From Allomuricauda sp. CP2A (GTDB taxonomy: Bacteria; Bacteroidota; Bacteroidia; Flavobacteriales; Flavobacteriaceae), in the NCBI RefSeq assembly GCF_001683915.1, contig NZ_LXTT01000026.1, positions 124,001-188,000 of the forward strand: a DNA stretch of 64,000 bases, read 5' to 3'. The translations under genes were made by a program, and so were the position numbers. The notes under the pieces are model-generated. The model saw nothing but the letters and a program-made list of their open reading frames with translations, was not told where the DNA came from and searched no databases. Shown here piece after piece: positions 46,635-55,452 of this stretch (positions are counted from its first letter, which is position 1; each line of letters begins with the position of its first letter).

Positions 46635-47807
46635 ATGGAACAAGTAAACAAGAATAGACTTTTTATTGCATCCTGTGTAGCCTTATTGGTAACAGCAATG
46701 ACTTTTGCTATAAGGGCACGACTGGAGACCGTTTTTGGACCCGAAGGGGTAGGACTTACCCTGGAACAAATAGGCTATGCTTTTACTCCTGCCTTTTGGG
46801 GATTTACCTTAGCTATGCTTTTGGGTGGACCTTTGGTGGATTTTTTGGGAATCAAAAAAATCACATGGATTGCATTCATTACCCATGCTATTGGTATTGT
46901 CTGGACTATTTTGGCCAATGACATGACCTCACTTTTCATTGCCACTTTGTTCGTGGGCATTGGCAATGGTTTTGTTGAGGCGGCACTCAACCCTATGATT
47001 GCATCAATGTATCCTAAAAGCAAGACCAAAATGTTGAACCGTTTTCACGTGTGGTTTCCTGGCGGTATTGCGATAGGAGGCGTTGTAGGATGGCTGGTCA
47101 TGGATGTAATGGGTCTTAGCTGGCAAATAATGGTAGGTACGCTGTTTATCCCATTGATTATTTATGCGATAATGTTTTACGGACAAAAATTTCCGGTTAC
47201 CGAACGTGTGGCCCTTGGGGTTACCAATAACAAAATGCTATCAAGTATTGGTAAGCCCCTCTTCATTTTTATGGTACTTTGTATGATGCTTACGGCCGCA
47301 TCAGAATTGGGTACCACACAACGTATAGAATCCTTGTTAAAGGAATCAGGTACCATACCACTATTGGTGCTTGTCTTTATCAACGGAATCATGGCCTTGG
47401 GTAGGGCTTTCGCAGGTCAGGTCATTCATAAATTGCAACCATCCGGTATGCTTCTCTTTTCAGCAATATTTACATTTATAGGCCTTTGGTTGTTGACCAT
47501 AACAAGTGGCCCTGCAACATTTTTGGCCGCAGGGGTATTTGCAATAGGGGTCACTTTTTTCTGGCCGACCATGCTCGGTTTTGTTGCAGAATACCTGCCA
47601 GAAACCGGTGCTTTGGGATTGTCCATAATGGGAGCAGCCGGAATGCTTTCTGTCTCGATAGTACTACCCATCATGGGGAACCTTATGGATAACGCCAGTG
47701 CACATGAAGCTCTTCGTACTATGTCAACCTTACCAGCCATATTGATTGTGGCCTTTATTGGATTGTATATATTTATGCGAGGAAAAAAAGTTCAGACAGA
47801 AGAGTAA
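46635..47807 (+). CDS. MFS transporter, sugar-type
   Basis: 390 residues, 12 membrane helices. After ARLETVFGPEG comes AFWGFTLAMLLGGPLVDFLG, the MFS motif A region, then FVGIGNGFVEAALNPMIASMY with the helix-4/5 signature of FucP-like sugar symporters. It differs clearly from the preceding symporter, so the operon codes two unlike importers. Likely import of the processed sugar from the periplasm. Confidence 0.83.
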   Translation: MEQVNKNRLFIASCVALLVTAMTFAIRARLETVFGPEGVGLTLEQIGYAFTPAFWGFTLAMLLGGPLVDFLGIKKITWIAFITHAIGIVWTILANDMTSLFIATLFVGIGNGFVEAALNPMIASMYPKSKTKMLNRFHVWFPGGIAIGGVVGWLVMDVMGLSWQIMVGTLFIPLIIYAIMFYGQKFPVTERVALGVTNNKMLSSIGKPLFIFMVLCMMLTAASELGTTQRIESLLKESGTIPLLVLVFINGIMALGRAFAGQVIHKLQPSGMLLFSAIFTFIGLWLLTITSGPATFLAAGVFAIGVTFFWPTMLGFVAEYLPETGALGLSIMGAAGMLSVSIVLPIMGNLMDNASAHEALRTMSTLPAILIVAFIGLYIFMRGKKVQTEE

Positions 47808-47837
47808 GTTTCAATAATAGAGTAAAAATTAAGATTT

Positions 47838-48974
47838 ATGCCAAAAAAAATCAGACTTGGAATTCTTGGAGGAGGCGGAGATTCGCTCATTGGAGTGTTG
47901 CACAGAGTAGCCTCGTTCATCAATGACAACTATGAAATCGTAGGGGCGGTCTTCAACCCAAATTTTGAGGACAACATGAATTTTGCAAAGGAGATTGATA
48001 TTCCCACAAACCGTATCTACAAGGATTTTGATACGCTGGTGGAGGAAGAATTAAAACTTCCGGAGGAGGAACGGATTCAGGTGTGCTCCGTGTTAACACC
48101 AAACTTCCTGCATTTTCCCATGGCCAAAAAGCTGTTGGAAAACGGGTTCCATGTCATTTGTGAAAAACCAATGACCACAACCTATGAAGAAGCCAAGATT
48201 TTACAGGAAACCTTGGCCAAGGCGGGAACTGTTTTTGCGGTCACCCATACCTATACCGGGTATCCCATGGTGCGCCAGATGCGGGAAATGATCAAGGCCG
48301 GGGAATTGGGCAAAATCCATAAAGTGGATGCCCGATATTACCAAGGTTGGATCAATCCCATTATCCATGACAAGGAAAAACGCTCGTCTGTATGGCGATT
48401 GGATCCCAAAAAGGCGGGTATCAGTTCCTGTATGGGAGATATAGGGGTGCACGCCTTTAATATGATCGAGTTTACCACGGGGCTTCAGGTAAAATCCCTG
48501 TTGTGTGATTTCAATTATATGTATGATGACAACCAGATGGATGTGGATGGAACAGTTCTCATACGTATGGGTAAGAACGTAAAAGGAGTAATCAGGGCAA
48601 GTCAGGTTGCCACAGGTGAGGAAAACGGACTGGCCATTGCCATTTACGGCGAAAAAGCTGCGTTTAGATGGGAGCAGGAAAAACCCAATTTCCTCTATAG
48701 ACTGAGCGATACAGAACCGGTACAGATTTATAAACCGGGACACGCCTATAATTCTGAACTTTCCTTGGACGGCACCAAACTGCCTCCCGGACATCCCGAA
48801 GGTATCTTTGATGCCATGGCCAATATTTATCTAGGCGTGGCTAGGGCAATCAGGGGAGAAAAATACAACGATGGTGAATTCCCAACCATGTTGGATGGTG
48901 TTCGAGGACTAAATTTTATTGAAGGCACCGTAGCTTCGCACAAGCAAGGCAACGTTTGGATGGATTTGGATTAA
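47838..48974 (+). CDS. Gfo/Idh/MocA family oxidoreductase, cytoplasmic
   Basis: 378 residues without a signal peptide. The Rossmann motif is LGILGGGGDSLIG, the catalytic EKP is intact (VICEKPMTT), and the C-terminal domain has ARYYQGWINP and GISSCMGDIGVHAFNM with the likely catalytic Asp and His. This subgroup reduces keto-sugars or oxidises myo-inositol-like sugars with NAD(P). Last gene of the five-gene operon, 30 bp behind the second MFS gene; a terminator follows. Best candidate for turning imported 3-keto sugar back into an ordinary hexose. Confidence 0.9.
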   Translation: MPKKIRLGILGGGGDSLIGVLHRVASFINDNYEIVGAVFNPNFEDNMNFAKEIDIPTNRIYKDFDTLVEEELKLPEEERIQVCSVLTPNFLHFPMAKKLLENGFHVICEKPMTTTYEEAKILQETLAKAGTVFAVTHTYTGYPMVRQMREMIKAGELGKIHKVDARYYQGWINPIIHDKEKRSSVWRLDPKKAGISSCMGDIGVHAFNMIEFTTGLQVKSLLCDFNYMYDDNQMDVDGTVLIRMGKNVKGVIRASQVATGEENGLAIAIYGEKAAFRWEQEKPNFLYRLSDTEPVQIYKPGHAYNSELSLDGTKLPPGHPEGIFDAMANIYLGVARAIRGEKYNDGEFPTMLDGVRGLNFIEGTVASHKQGNVWMDLD

Positions 48975-49000
48975 TCCAGACTCTCACTCTATAAAAGTAA

Positions 49001-49028
49001 AATGGCCGCAATTTGCGGCCATTTTTTT
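49001..49028. terminator. Terminator between the sugar operon and the ASCH gene
   Basis: AATGGCCGCAA and TTGCGGCCATT form a long GC-rich stem, then TTTTTTT. The T-run touches the stop codon of the convergent ASCH gene at 49027; it can work both ways. Confidence 0.88.
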
Positions 49029-49491
49029 ATCGTTTAAAAAGCAGTTCAAATCCTTGGAAGACCACAATCATGCTCTCGCGTGGAATCTTTCCAAATTCGG
49101 CAAGTTCCCGGGAAAAATAGGACCAATGGGTCTTTTTCCAATGTTCCAGACTTTTGTCCCCCTCACCTTCCAACCGTGCCTGTTCTTCACGTACCGCAAA
49201 AAAAGGCGTCAATTTTACCGAAGTGGTCCGTATGATGCACTTGGCATTACCCTCCCAATCAGTAACAACCGAAAACTCCCCAATTTTGGGCAGTGGCATA
49301 TTTCGCTGTTGCAACCCCATTAAGGAATGCGAAACCGCTCTTTTGGTTTCTTTGCAAATTAAATCCACACACGTATTGGTATCTTGTTCATTATCATAAA
49401 AACGAACGACCTTGGGAGCATCTTTTGAAGCAAACTCCAAATGGGCGTCCAAAAAATCGCCCCATAGATTCCGGGCAGATGCATTTTCCAT
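49027..49491 (-). CDS. ASCH domain protein
   Basis: 154 residues. The PUA-like ASCH core is seen in KIGEFSVVTDWEGNAKCIIRTTSV and a SYFSRELAEFG helix after an Arg/Glu-rich loop (EEQARLEGEGDKSLEHW). ASCH proteins bind RNA, and some hydrolyse N4-acetylcytidine. Single gene between two plus-strand sugar operons, with no visible link to them. Confidence 0.85.
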   Translation of the reverse strand: MENASARNLWGDFLDAHLEFASKDAPKVVRFYDNEQDTNTCVDLICKETKRAVSHSLMGLQQRNMPLPKIGEFSVVTDWEGNAKCIIRTTSVKLTPFFAVREEQARLEGEGDKSLEHWKKTHWSYFSRELAEFGKIPRESMIVVFQGFELLFKR

Positions 49492-49606
49492 AAGCAGGTA
49501 TTTTAAAAACTTTATATTGCTTTAATTGTTGGCGAATTCCTATATTTATGTTTTCTACATGGGGAATAAAAATATCATAGAATTTTTCTAAATATAGAGG
49601 ATAAAT

Positions 49607-49620
49607 CGCAAAATTTTGCG
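49607..49620. promoter_or_regulatory. Perfect 14-bp palindrome upstream of the TIM-barrel/DUF1080 operon
   Basis: CGCAAAATTTTGCG lies 28 bp before the ATG at 49649, a fitting place for a repressor operator. It resembles LacI-family operators in outline but lacks the central CG. Found only here in the window. Confidence 0.45.
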
Positions 49621-49648
49621 GATTTGTTGATTCATAAAACCAAGTTAA

Positions 49649-50701
49649 ATGAAAACTATCAAAGGACCGGCTGTATTCTTAGCACAATTTGTGGACAGTC
49701 AACCACCGTTCAATTCTTTGGATGGATTATGCAAATGGGCTTCAAGCCTAGGATATAAAGGAATTCAAATACCAACATGGGAATCGTTCCTTATCGATTT
49801 GGACAAAGCTGCCGAAAGTCAGGATTACTGTGACGAGCTCAAGGGAAAAATAAACTCCTACGGCCTTGAAATCACAGAATTGTCCACCCACTTACAGGGA
49901 CAATTGGTGGCAGTACACCCAGCCTATGACATTATGTTCGATAATTTCGCCCCCGAAGCATTGCACGGAAAACCAAAGGAACGCACTAAATGGGCCATTG
50001 AAACCGTAAAAAAAGCAGCAACCGCAAGTAGAAGATTGGGAATTACGACCCATGCAACCTTCTCAGGAGCTTTACTTTGGCATACCATGCACCCTTGGCC
50101 TCAAAGACCACCGGGATTGGTGGAGATGGGTTTTGAGGAATTGGCCAAAAGATGGATGCCCATCCTAAACCATTTTGATGAAGAGGGTGTGGATGTGTGC
50201 TACGAGATTCACCCGGGCGAGGATTTGCATGATGGGGACACTTTTGAGCGCTTTTTGAAAGCCACAGGGAACCACAAACGGGTAAACATCCTGTACGACC
50301 CAAGCCACTTTGTGCTGCAACAATTGGATTACATTGAGTACATCGATTTTTACCATGAGTTTATCAAGTCCTTCCACGTGAAGGATTCAGAGTTCAATCC
50401 CACAGGAAAAAAAGGCGCCTTTGGCGGCTACAACGATTGGGGAGATAGAGCAGGACGTTACCGTTCTTTAGGTGATGGCCAAATCGACTTTAAGACCATT
50501 TTTTCCAAATTGACCCAATACGGATGCGATGTTTGGGCGGTAATGGAATGGGAATGTTGCATCAAGAGTCCAGAGCAGGGAGCCCGTGAAGGTGCCAAGT
50601 TCATTCAGGACCATATTATTGAGGCCACGCAAAAGACCTTTGATGATTTTGCAGGGGCAGAAATTGACTCACAAAAACTTAAAAATATCCTTGGGCTATG
50701 A
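49649..50701 (+). CDS. Sugar phosphate isomerase/epimerase-like TIM-barrel protein, cytoplasmic
   Basis: 350 residues, no signal peptide. Barrel strands and metal ligands are visible: LGYKGIQIPTW, ITELSTHLQGQ, VCYEIHPGEDLHDG (Glu), ILYDPSHF (Asp and His), SFHVKDSEF (His), and a late Glu in AVMEWECC. The large insert GGYNDWGDRAGRYRSLG is typical of the subgroup found with Gfo/Idh/MocA enzymes. It starts an operon with two DUF1080 genes (4-bp overlap with the first), so it likely isomerises a sugar released by them. Confidence 0.88.
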   Translation: MKTIKGPAVFLAQFVDSQPPFNSLDGLCKWASSLGYKGIQIPTWESFLIDLDKAAESQDYCDELKGKINSYGLEITELSTHLQGQLVAVHPAYDIMFDNFAPEALHGKPKERTKWAIETVKKAATASRRLGITTHATFSGALLWHTMHPWPQRPPGLVEMGFEELAKRWMPILNHFDEEGVDVCYEIHPGEDLHDGDTFERFLKATGNHKRVNILYDPSHFVLQQLDYIEYIDFYHEFIKSFHVKDSEFNPTGKKGAFGGYNDWGDRAGRYRSLGDGQIDFKTIFSKLTQYGCDVWAVMEWECCIKSPEQGAREGAKFIQDHIIEATQKTFDDFAGAEIDSQKLKNILGL

Positions 50702-51447
50702 GAAAACCGATCCTGTTGGCCGTGCTGGTCATGGCCTTTGCCTGTAAGGAAAAACCCAAGGAAAATGCTTCACAGGAAGCTGGGAAAGAAGAAATGGAAG
50801 TTGTGGAAGAAGCTGAATGGACCGTTTTGTTTGATGGCTCATCCTTTGATGGCTGGCATATTTACAATGGTGGAGAAGTAGGTGCGCCTTGGAAGTTGGA
50901 AGATGGTGCCATGATCTTTGATCCTTCTTTGGATGAATCTGAAGGTAAACACTTTAATCTTGTCACTGATGCGGAATACACCAACTTTAAACTATCCTTG
51001 GAGTGGATGGTGACCGAAGGGGCCAACAGTGGTGTCATGTGGGGCGTTGTGGAAGATGAAAAGTATGGCGAACCGTATATGACCGGTCCAGAAATCCAAG
51101 TGTTGGACAATGTTGGCCACCCCGATGGAAAGAACGGAACATCACACCAAGCTGGAGCATTGTACGATATGGTTTCTCCTGCCGAAGATGTTACAAAACC
51201 CCTGGGAGAGTGGAATCATTTTGTAATCACCATAAACCATGAGACCAATGAAGGCAGTGTGGTTTTGAATGATACTACAGTGGCTGAGTTCCCGGTAAAT
51301 GGGGAAGCATGGAACCAGATGGTCTCCAAATCCAAGTTTGCCGACTGGGAAGGTTTTGGTGAATTCAAAACAGGAAAGATCGCATTGCAACACCATGGCG
51401 AACCCATAGTGATAGGGTACAGGAATATTAAGATTAAAGAATTATAA
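50698..51447 (+). CDS. DUF1080 (3-keto-disaccharide hydrolase-like) lipoprotein
   Basis: 249 residues. Lipoprotein signal with lipobox MAFA-C16, then a Glu/Lys linker. The family signature LFDGSSFDGW near residue 43 and EGANSGVMWGV in the jelly-roll core are intact. It overlaps the TIM-barrel stop by 4 bp and lies 1 bp from the second DUF1080 gene. Likely cleaves 3-keto-glycosides in the periplasm. Confidence 0.87.
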   Translation: MRKPILLAVLVMAFACKEKPKENASQEAGKEEMEVVEEAEWTVLFDGSSFDGWHIYNGGEVGAPWKLEDGAMIFDPSLDESEGKHFNLVTDAEYTNFKLSLEWMVTEGANSGVMWGVVEDEKYGEPYMTGPEIQVLDNVGHPDGKNGTSHQAGALYDMVSPAEDVTKPLGEWNHFVITINHETNEGSVVLNDTTVAEFPVNGEAWNQMVSKSKFADWEGFGEFKTGKIALQHHGEPIVIGYRNIKIKEL

Positions 51448-51448
51448 G

Positions 51449-52207
51449 ATGCAAAAACTAAGAAGTATTTTGTTGGTTTTGTTGGCGGTAATTTCCACAA
51501 ATGGTTTTGCCCAATTGGAAAAGGAACCGACCAAACCGGAAGCCACTGAATTTTATGAACCCGTTGTGCCTGTTGTAACACCGGGAAAAGACGGCGCGCC
51601 ACCCAGCGATGCCATTGTTCTTTTTGATGGTAGCAGCTTGGATAAATGGATCAGTACTGCCGACAGTACTGCCGCCAAATGGACAGTGAACAAGGATGGC
51701 AGCATGACGGTAAAGGACAGAACGGGAGATATTCAAACCAAGCAAAACTTTGGAAGCATACAGCTCCATGTTGAATGGAGATCACCAGCTGAAATACAGG
51801 GTGAAAATCAAAGTAGGGGTAATAGTGGTGTTTTTCTTTCTGGATTGTACGAGGTACAAGTTTTGGACAACAACAATAACGACACTTATGTGAACGGTCA
51901 GGTTGGCTCTATTTACAAACAGCACACTCCATTGGCCATGGCTTCGGTCCCATCAGGGGAGTGGAACACCTATGACATCATCTACCATGCTCCCGAGTTT
52001 GAAAAAGGCCAAAAGGTCAAGTCGGGAACGCTCACGGTGATCCATAATGGTGTTTTGATCCAGGATCATGTGGAAATCAAGGGAACAACACCCTATATTG
52101 GTTGGCCCAAAAACCCACCACATGGAGATGGACCACTTCGACTCCAGGACCATGGCGATAACAGCAGGGTAAGCTACAGAAACATTTGGGTACGGGAGCT
52201 GGACTAA
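51449..52207 (+). CDS. DUF1080 (3-keto-disaccharide hydrolase-like) secreted protein
   Basis: 252 residues with a Sec signal peptide ending NGFAQ and no lipobox. The signature reads LFDGSSLDKW, and RGNSGVFLSGLYEVQVLD marks the core; EWRSPAEIQGENQS lies before it. This subtype differs from the lipoprotein just upstream (different loops, NNNNDTYVNGQVGS), so the two are probably not redundant. Soluble periplasmic or released enzyme. Confidence 0.87.
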   Translation: MQKLRSILLVLLAVISTNGFAQLEKEPTKPEATEFYEPVVPVVTPGKDGAPPSDAIVLFDGSSLDKWISTADSTAAKWTVNKDGSMTVKDRTGDIQTKQNFGSIQLHVEWRSPAEIQGENQSRGNSGVFLSGLYEVQVLDNNNNDTYVNGQVGSIYKQHTPLAMASVPSGEWNTYDIIYHAPEFEKGQKVKSGTLTVIHNGVLIQDHVEIKGTTPYIGWPKNPPHGDGPLRLQDHGDNSRVSYRNIWVRELD

Positions 52208-52264
52208 TTTTCTGCTTTTTAACCCCACATTGATCAAGGGCAAAGGGCCAAAAGCTATTTTGGT

Positions 52265-52272
52265 TACCTTTG
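52265..52272 (+). promoter_or_regulatory. Flavobacterial -7 promoter box for the yicC-gmk-nadD operon
   Basis: TACCTTTG matches TAnnTTTG exactly, 19 bp before the ATG at 52292. The same octamer serves DUF3109 at 33428. Confidence 0.6.
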
Positions 52273-52291
52273 GCAAAATATATTGTTCTAT

Positions 52292-53149
52292 ATGATTCAA
52301 TCCATGACCGGTTTTGGGAAGCATGTGGCACAGCTTCCATCCAAGAAAATTACTGTAGAACTCAAATCGCTCAATAGTAAGAGTTTGGATATCAATGCCA
52401 GAATTCCGCAATCGTATCGAGAAAAGGAATTGGAACTCCGTAAAATGATAGCCGATGTGCTAGTGCGCGGAAAGGTGGATTTGGGACTCTATGTTGAGAT
52501 CACCGGGGAAGAAACCACAGCTGAAGTCAATAAGGGGGTGGTTAAAAATTACATGGAACAGTTGGCGCAAATAGCCAAAGGAGACGATATAAAACTTCTT
52601 GAATTGGCATTGCGCATGCCCGACACTCTTAAAACGGACAAGGACGATATTGACGAAACCGAGTATGAGGCCATAAAAGAGGCTATGAGACAGGCACTTT
52701 CCGAAATATCTGCATTCAGGAGCGAAGAAGGCAAGGTGTTGGAACAGGATTTCGTGGAGCGCCTTAAAAAGTTGACAGTGCTACTCGATGAGGTCAATGC
52801 CATGGATCCAGAGCGTCTGGCAACCGTGCGTGAGCGATTGGAAAAAGCGGTGGCCGATGTAAAAGTTGAGGTCGATGCCAATCGATTTGAACAGGAGCTG
52901 ATCTACTACTTGGAGAAGTACGATGTTACCGAAGAAAAGGTGCGTTTGGCCAATCACTTGAACTATTTTGAAGCCACTTTAAAATCGGATGACTCCAATG
53001 GGAAAAAGTTGGGTTTCATTGCGCAGGAGATCGGTAGGGAAATCAACACCATCGGCTCCAAGGCCAATTATGCCCCCATGCAGCAATTGGTAGTTCAGAT
53101 GAAGGACGAATTGGAAAAAATCAAGGAACAAATGCTCAATGTACTATGA
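52292..53149 (+). CDS. yicC: YicC/YloC family endoribonuclease
   Basis: 285 residues. The start at 52292 gives the family's canonical MIQSMTGFG; the TTG frame from 52283 is rejected. The N-terminal YicC_N part (about 1-155) and the C-terminal DUF1732 (about 200-285, FIAQEIGREINTIGSKA) are complete. YicC proteins are RNA endonucleases acting in small-RNA turnover. It overlaps gmk by 4 bp, an arrangement conserved in many bacteria. Confidence 0.93.
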   Translation: MIQSMTGFGKHVAQLPSKKITVELKSLNSKSLDINARIPQSYREKELELRKMIADVLVRGKVDLGLYVEITGEETTAEVNKGVVKNYMEQLAQIAKGDDIKLLELALRMPDTLKTDKDDIDETEYEAIKEAMRQALSEISAFRSEEGKVLEQDFVERLKKLTVLLDEVNAMDPERLATVRERLEKAVADVKVEVDANRFEQELIYYLEKYDVTEEKVRLANHLNYFEATLKSDDSNGKKLGFIAQEIGREINTIGSKANYAPMQQLVVQMKDELEKIKEQMLNVL

Positions 53150-53745
53150 CAAAAGGTGGTAAACTTATTATTTTTTCGGCGCCCTCGGGTAGTGGAAAAA
53201 CTACCATAGTCAAGTATTTGCTGGATCAGCCCGAACTCAATCTCGCCTTTTCCATTTCTGCCACATCCCGTCCTCGAAGAGTAAAGGAGAAAAATGGGAT
53301 AAATTACTACTTCATGTCCATTTCCGAATTCAAAAAACACATTAAAGAAGGCGATTTTCTGGAGTGGGAAGAAGTGTACCGTGACAATTTTTATGGCACC
53401 CTTAAAAGTGAAGTGGAACGACTGTGGGCCGAAGGTAAAAATGTGATTTTTGACATTGATGTTTCGGGGGGACTCCGGATAAAAAAGAAATTTCCCGAAG
53501 AGACTTTGGCCGTTTTTGTGAAGCCGCCCAGTGTTGATGAACTCAAGATCAGGCTGAAAAAAAGAAGTACCGAAAGCGACGACAAAATAAACATGCGGAT
53601 AGCAAAAGCATCCGTGGAACTGGCCACTGCGCCCCAGTTTGATAAAATCATCAAGAACTATGATCTGGATGTGGCCCTAAAAGAGGCCCACGCATTGGTG
53701 GCAGATTTTGTTGGCGCTAAAATCCCCGACTCAAAAGAAGATTAA
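53146..53745 (+). CDS. gmk: Guanylate kinase
   Basis: 199 residues. The P-loop is SAPSGSGKTT near residue 10; the GMP-binding part has SATSRPRRVKEKNGINYYFM-type sequence and EWEEVYRDNFYGT; the lid region has RLKKRSTES. It phosphorylates GMP to GDP. Second gene of the yicC-gmk-nadD operon; nadD starts 4 bp downstream. Confidence 0.96.
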   Translation: MTKGGKLIIFSAPSGSGKTTIVKYLLDQPELNLAFSISATSRPRRVKEKNGINYYFMSISEFKKHIKEGDFLEWEEVYRDNFYGTLKSEVERLWAEGKNVIFDIDVSGGLRIKKKFPEETLAVFVKPPSVDELKIRLKKRSTESDDKINMRIAKASVELATAPQFDKIIKNYDLDVALKEAHALVADFVGAKIPDSKED

Positions 53746-53749
53746 CACC

Positions 53750-54334
53750 ATGAAAAAGGTAGGGCTCTTCTTTGGAACATTCAACCCTATTCATATTGGC
53801 CATTTGGTGATTGCCAATCATTTGGTGGAGTTTTCCGATTTGGATGAGGTATGGTTCGTCATAACGCCGCAAAGCCCTTTCAAGACCAAGCAATCCTTGT
53901 TGGATGACCACCACAGATATCAAATGGTGTATGAGGCGGTGCAGGATTATCCCAAACTAAAGCCCAGCAAGATCGAGTTTGATCTACCACAGCCCAATTA
54001 CACCATAAACACGTTGGTGCATTTGGATGAGAACTATGGGGAAGACCATCAATTTTCACTGATTATGGGAGAGGATAACCTGAAAAGCTTCCACAAGTGG
54101 AAAAACTACGATACCATCTTGGAGCATTATTCCATTTATGTATACCCCAGAATTTCGGAAGGGAAAATGGAGCATCAGTTTAAAGGCCATCCAAAAATCA
54201 CCAAGGTGAATGCGCCGATCATGGAGATTTCATCCACCTTTATCCGTAGGGAGCACAAAAAGGGAAAAAACGTTAGGCCTTTGCTTCCTTGTACGGTTTG
54301 GAAGTATATGGATGAGATGAATTTTTACCGATAG
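53750..54334 (+). CDS. nadD: Nicotinate-nucleotide adenylyltransferase
   Basis: 194 residues from the ATG at 53750; the earlier frame start lies inside gmk. The nucleotidyltransferase motif GTFNPIHIGH near residue 9 and the ISSTFIR motif near residue 165 are intact. It forms deamido-NAD from nicotinate mononucleotide and ATP. Its stop is 6 bp from the convergent GH130-like gene. Confidence 0.95.
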   Translation: MKKVGLFFGTFNPIHIGHLVIANHLVEFSDLDEVWFVITPQSPFKTKQSLLDDHHRYQMVYEAVQDYPKLKPSKIEFDLPQPNYTINTLVHLDENYGEDHQFSLIMGEDNLKSFHKWKNYDTILEHYSIYVYPRISEGKMEHQFKGHPKITKVNAPIMEISSTFIRREHKKGKNVRPLLPCTVWKYMDEMNFYR

Positions 54335-54340
54335 CAGGGC

Positions 54341-55444
54341 TTACTGTTTTGCCTTGACAACCCCAACCATACTATCAGCGGTACCGTAGTACAGGTGCCA
54401 CATTCCATCAAAAAGAACCAGACCTTCCAAAAACGTTGTGCCATCCTTGTATTGCCCCGATTTTTCAAAAGGGAGTTCGGGTTTAATAAAAGGGTCATTG
54501 GTGCGATCAAGCAGTTTCCATGGTTCGTTGGAATCAAACAGGGCCTGCCCGCCCGTGTAGATTCGATTGCCCAGTTCTTTTACCCCGATGTTTTGGGAAT
54601 TCCCCGCATTGTACAGGACCACAATGCCATTTTCCGTAAGCAAGGGAGGAGGGCCGGCCTCTACCAACCAAGAATCAAAATAACCCGGTCTTGGGCTCAA
54701 TACAGGGGCTAAATTGCCTTCATAAGTTTCAATGGGTTCCCAATCGGTGAGATTGGTTGAGCTGGCCAACCAAATGTGTGGAACTCCGTAATACATCCAA
54801 TATTTTCCATTGATTTTGGCAGCAACCAGCTTGCCATTCTTCAACTCTGTGACAATAGCTCCGGATTTTGTTTCTCGATCAAGATACACGCCTTCCTTAT
54901 GATTTTTCAATGCCGGACCATGTTTTTCCCAATGGATGAGGTCCTTTGATGTGGCCACAGCCAACCGTGGAATCTTTTGGTTCCATTGCGTATAGGTGAG
55001 CACATATAGGCCATCTTCTGTTTCTACAATGCGGGGATCTTCGGTTCCTCCGGGCCACTCATTTTGTTTTTGCCCATCAAGATTTGGATGGAAAACGGGT
55101 TTTGGGTTTTTGGAAAAGAGGATGCCATCCGTAGAGGTGGCCAAACCGATTCTGGACCGGTGCCCGCCAATTTCTTTTTCTCCCAGCTTTTCTTCGGCCC
55201 TGTACAGCACATGAATCTTTCCATCCTTAACAATGGCCGCTGGATTAAAAGTGGCCATGGATTCCCAATGTGCGTCTTTGCCCGTAATAGGGTCTTTGAA
55301 TATGGATGTCGTATCTTTTTGAAGAATGGGTTGGGCATTCTGGGGCCGTTCAAATGGGCCCATCATCCAAGGTTTTTCCGATTTTTGTGAAAACGTGGAG
55401 ACCAAGGGAATCAATAGAATCAGTAGAAATGTGAAGTGCCTCAT
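54341..55444 (-). CDS. Secreted GH130-like glycosidase/phosphorylase
   Basis: 367 residues from the ATG at 55444, with a signal peptide ending TFSQ. The five-bladed propeller shows NPAAIVKDGKIHVLYRA, SRIGLATSTDG, GGTEDPRIVETEDG and GPPPLLTENGIVVLYNAG. The EDPRI block carries the likely catalytic Asp of GH130. Family members act on beta-mannosides or other beta-linked oligosaccharides, by phosphorolysis or by hydrolysis. Export suggests hydrolysis of external glycans. It lies 8 bp behind DUF6503. Confidence 0.8.
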   Translation of the reverse strand: MRHFTFLLILLIPLVSTFSQKSEKPWMMGPFERPQNAQPILQKDTTSIFKDPITGKDAHWESMATFNPAAIVKDGKIHVLYRAEEKLGEKEIGGHRSRIGLATSTDGILFSKNPKPVFHPNLDGQKQNEWPGGTEDPRIVETEDGLYVLTYTQWNQKIPRLAVATSKDLIHWEKHGPALKNHKEGVYLDRETKSGAIVTELKNGKLVAAKINGKYWMYYGVPHIWLASSTNLTDWEPIETYEGNLAPVLSPRPGYFDSWLVEAGPPPLLTENGIVVLYNAGNSQNIGVKELGNRIYTGGQALFDSNEPWKLLDRTNDPFIKPELPFEKSGQYKDGTTFLEGLVLFDGMWHLYYGTADSMVGVVKAKQ

Positions 55445-55452
55445 TGTAGCGT

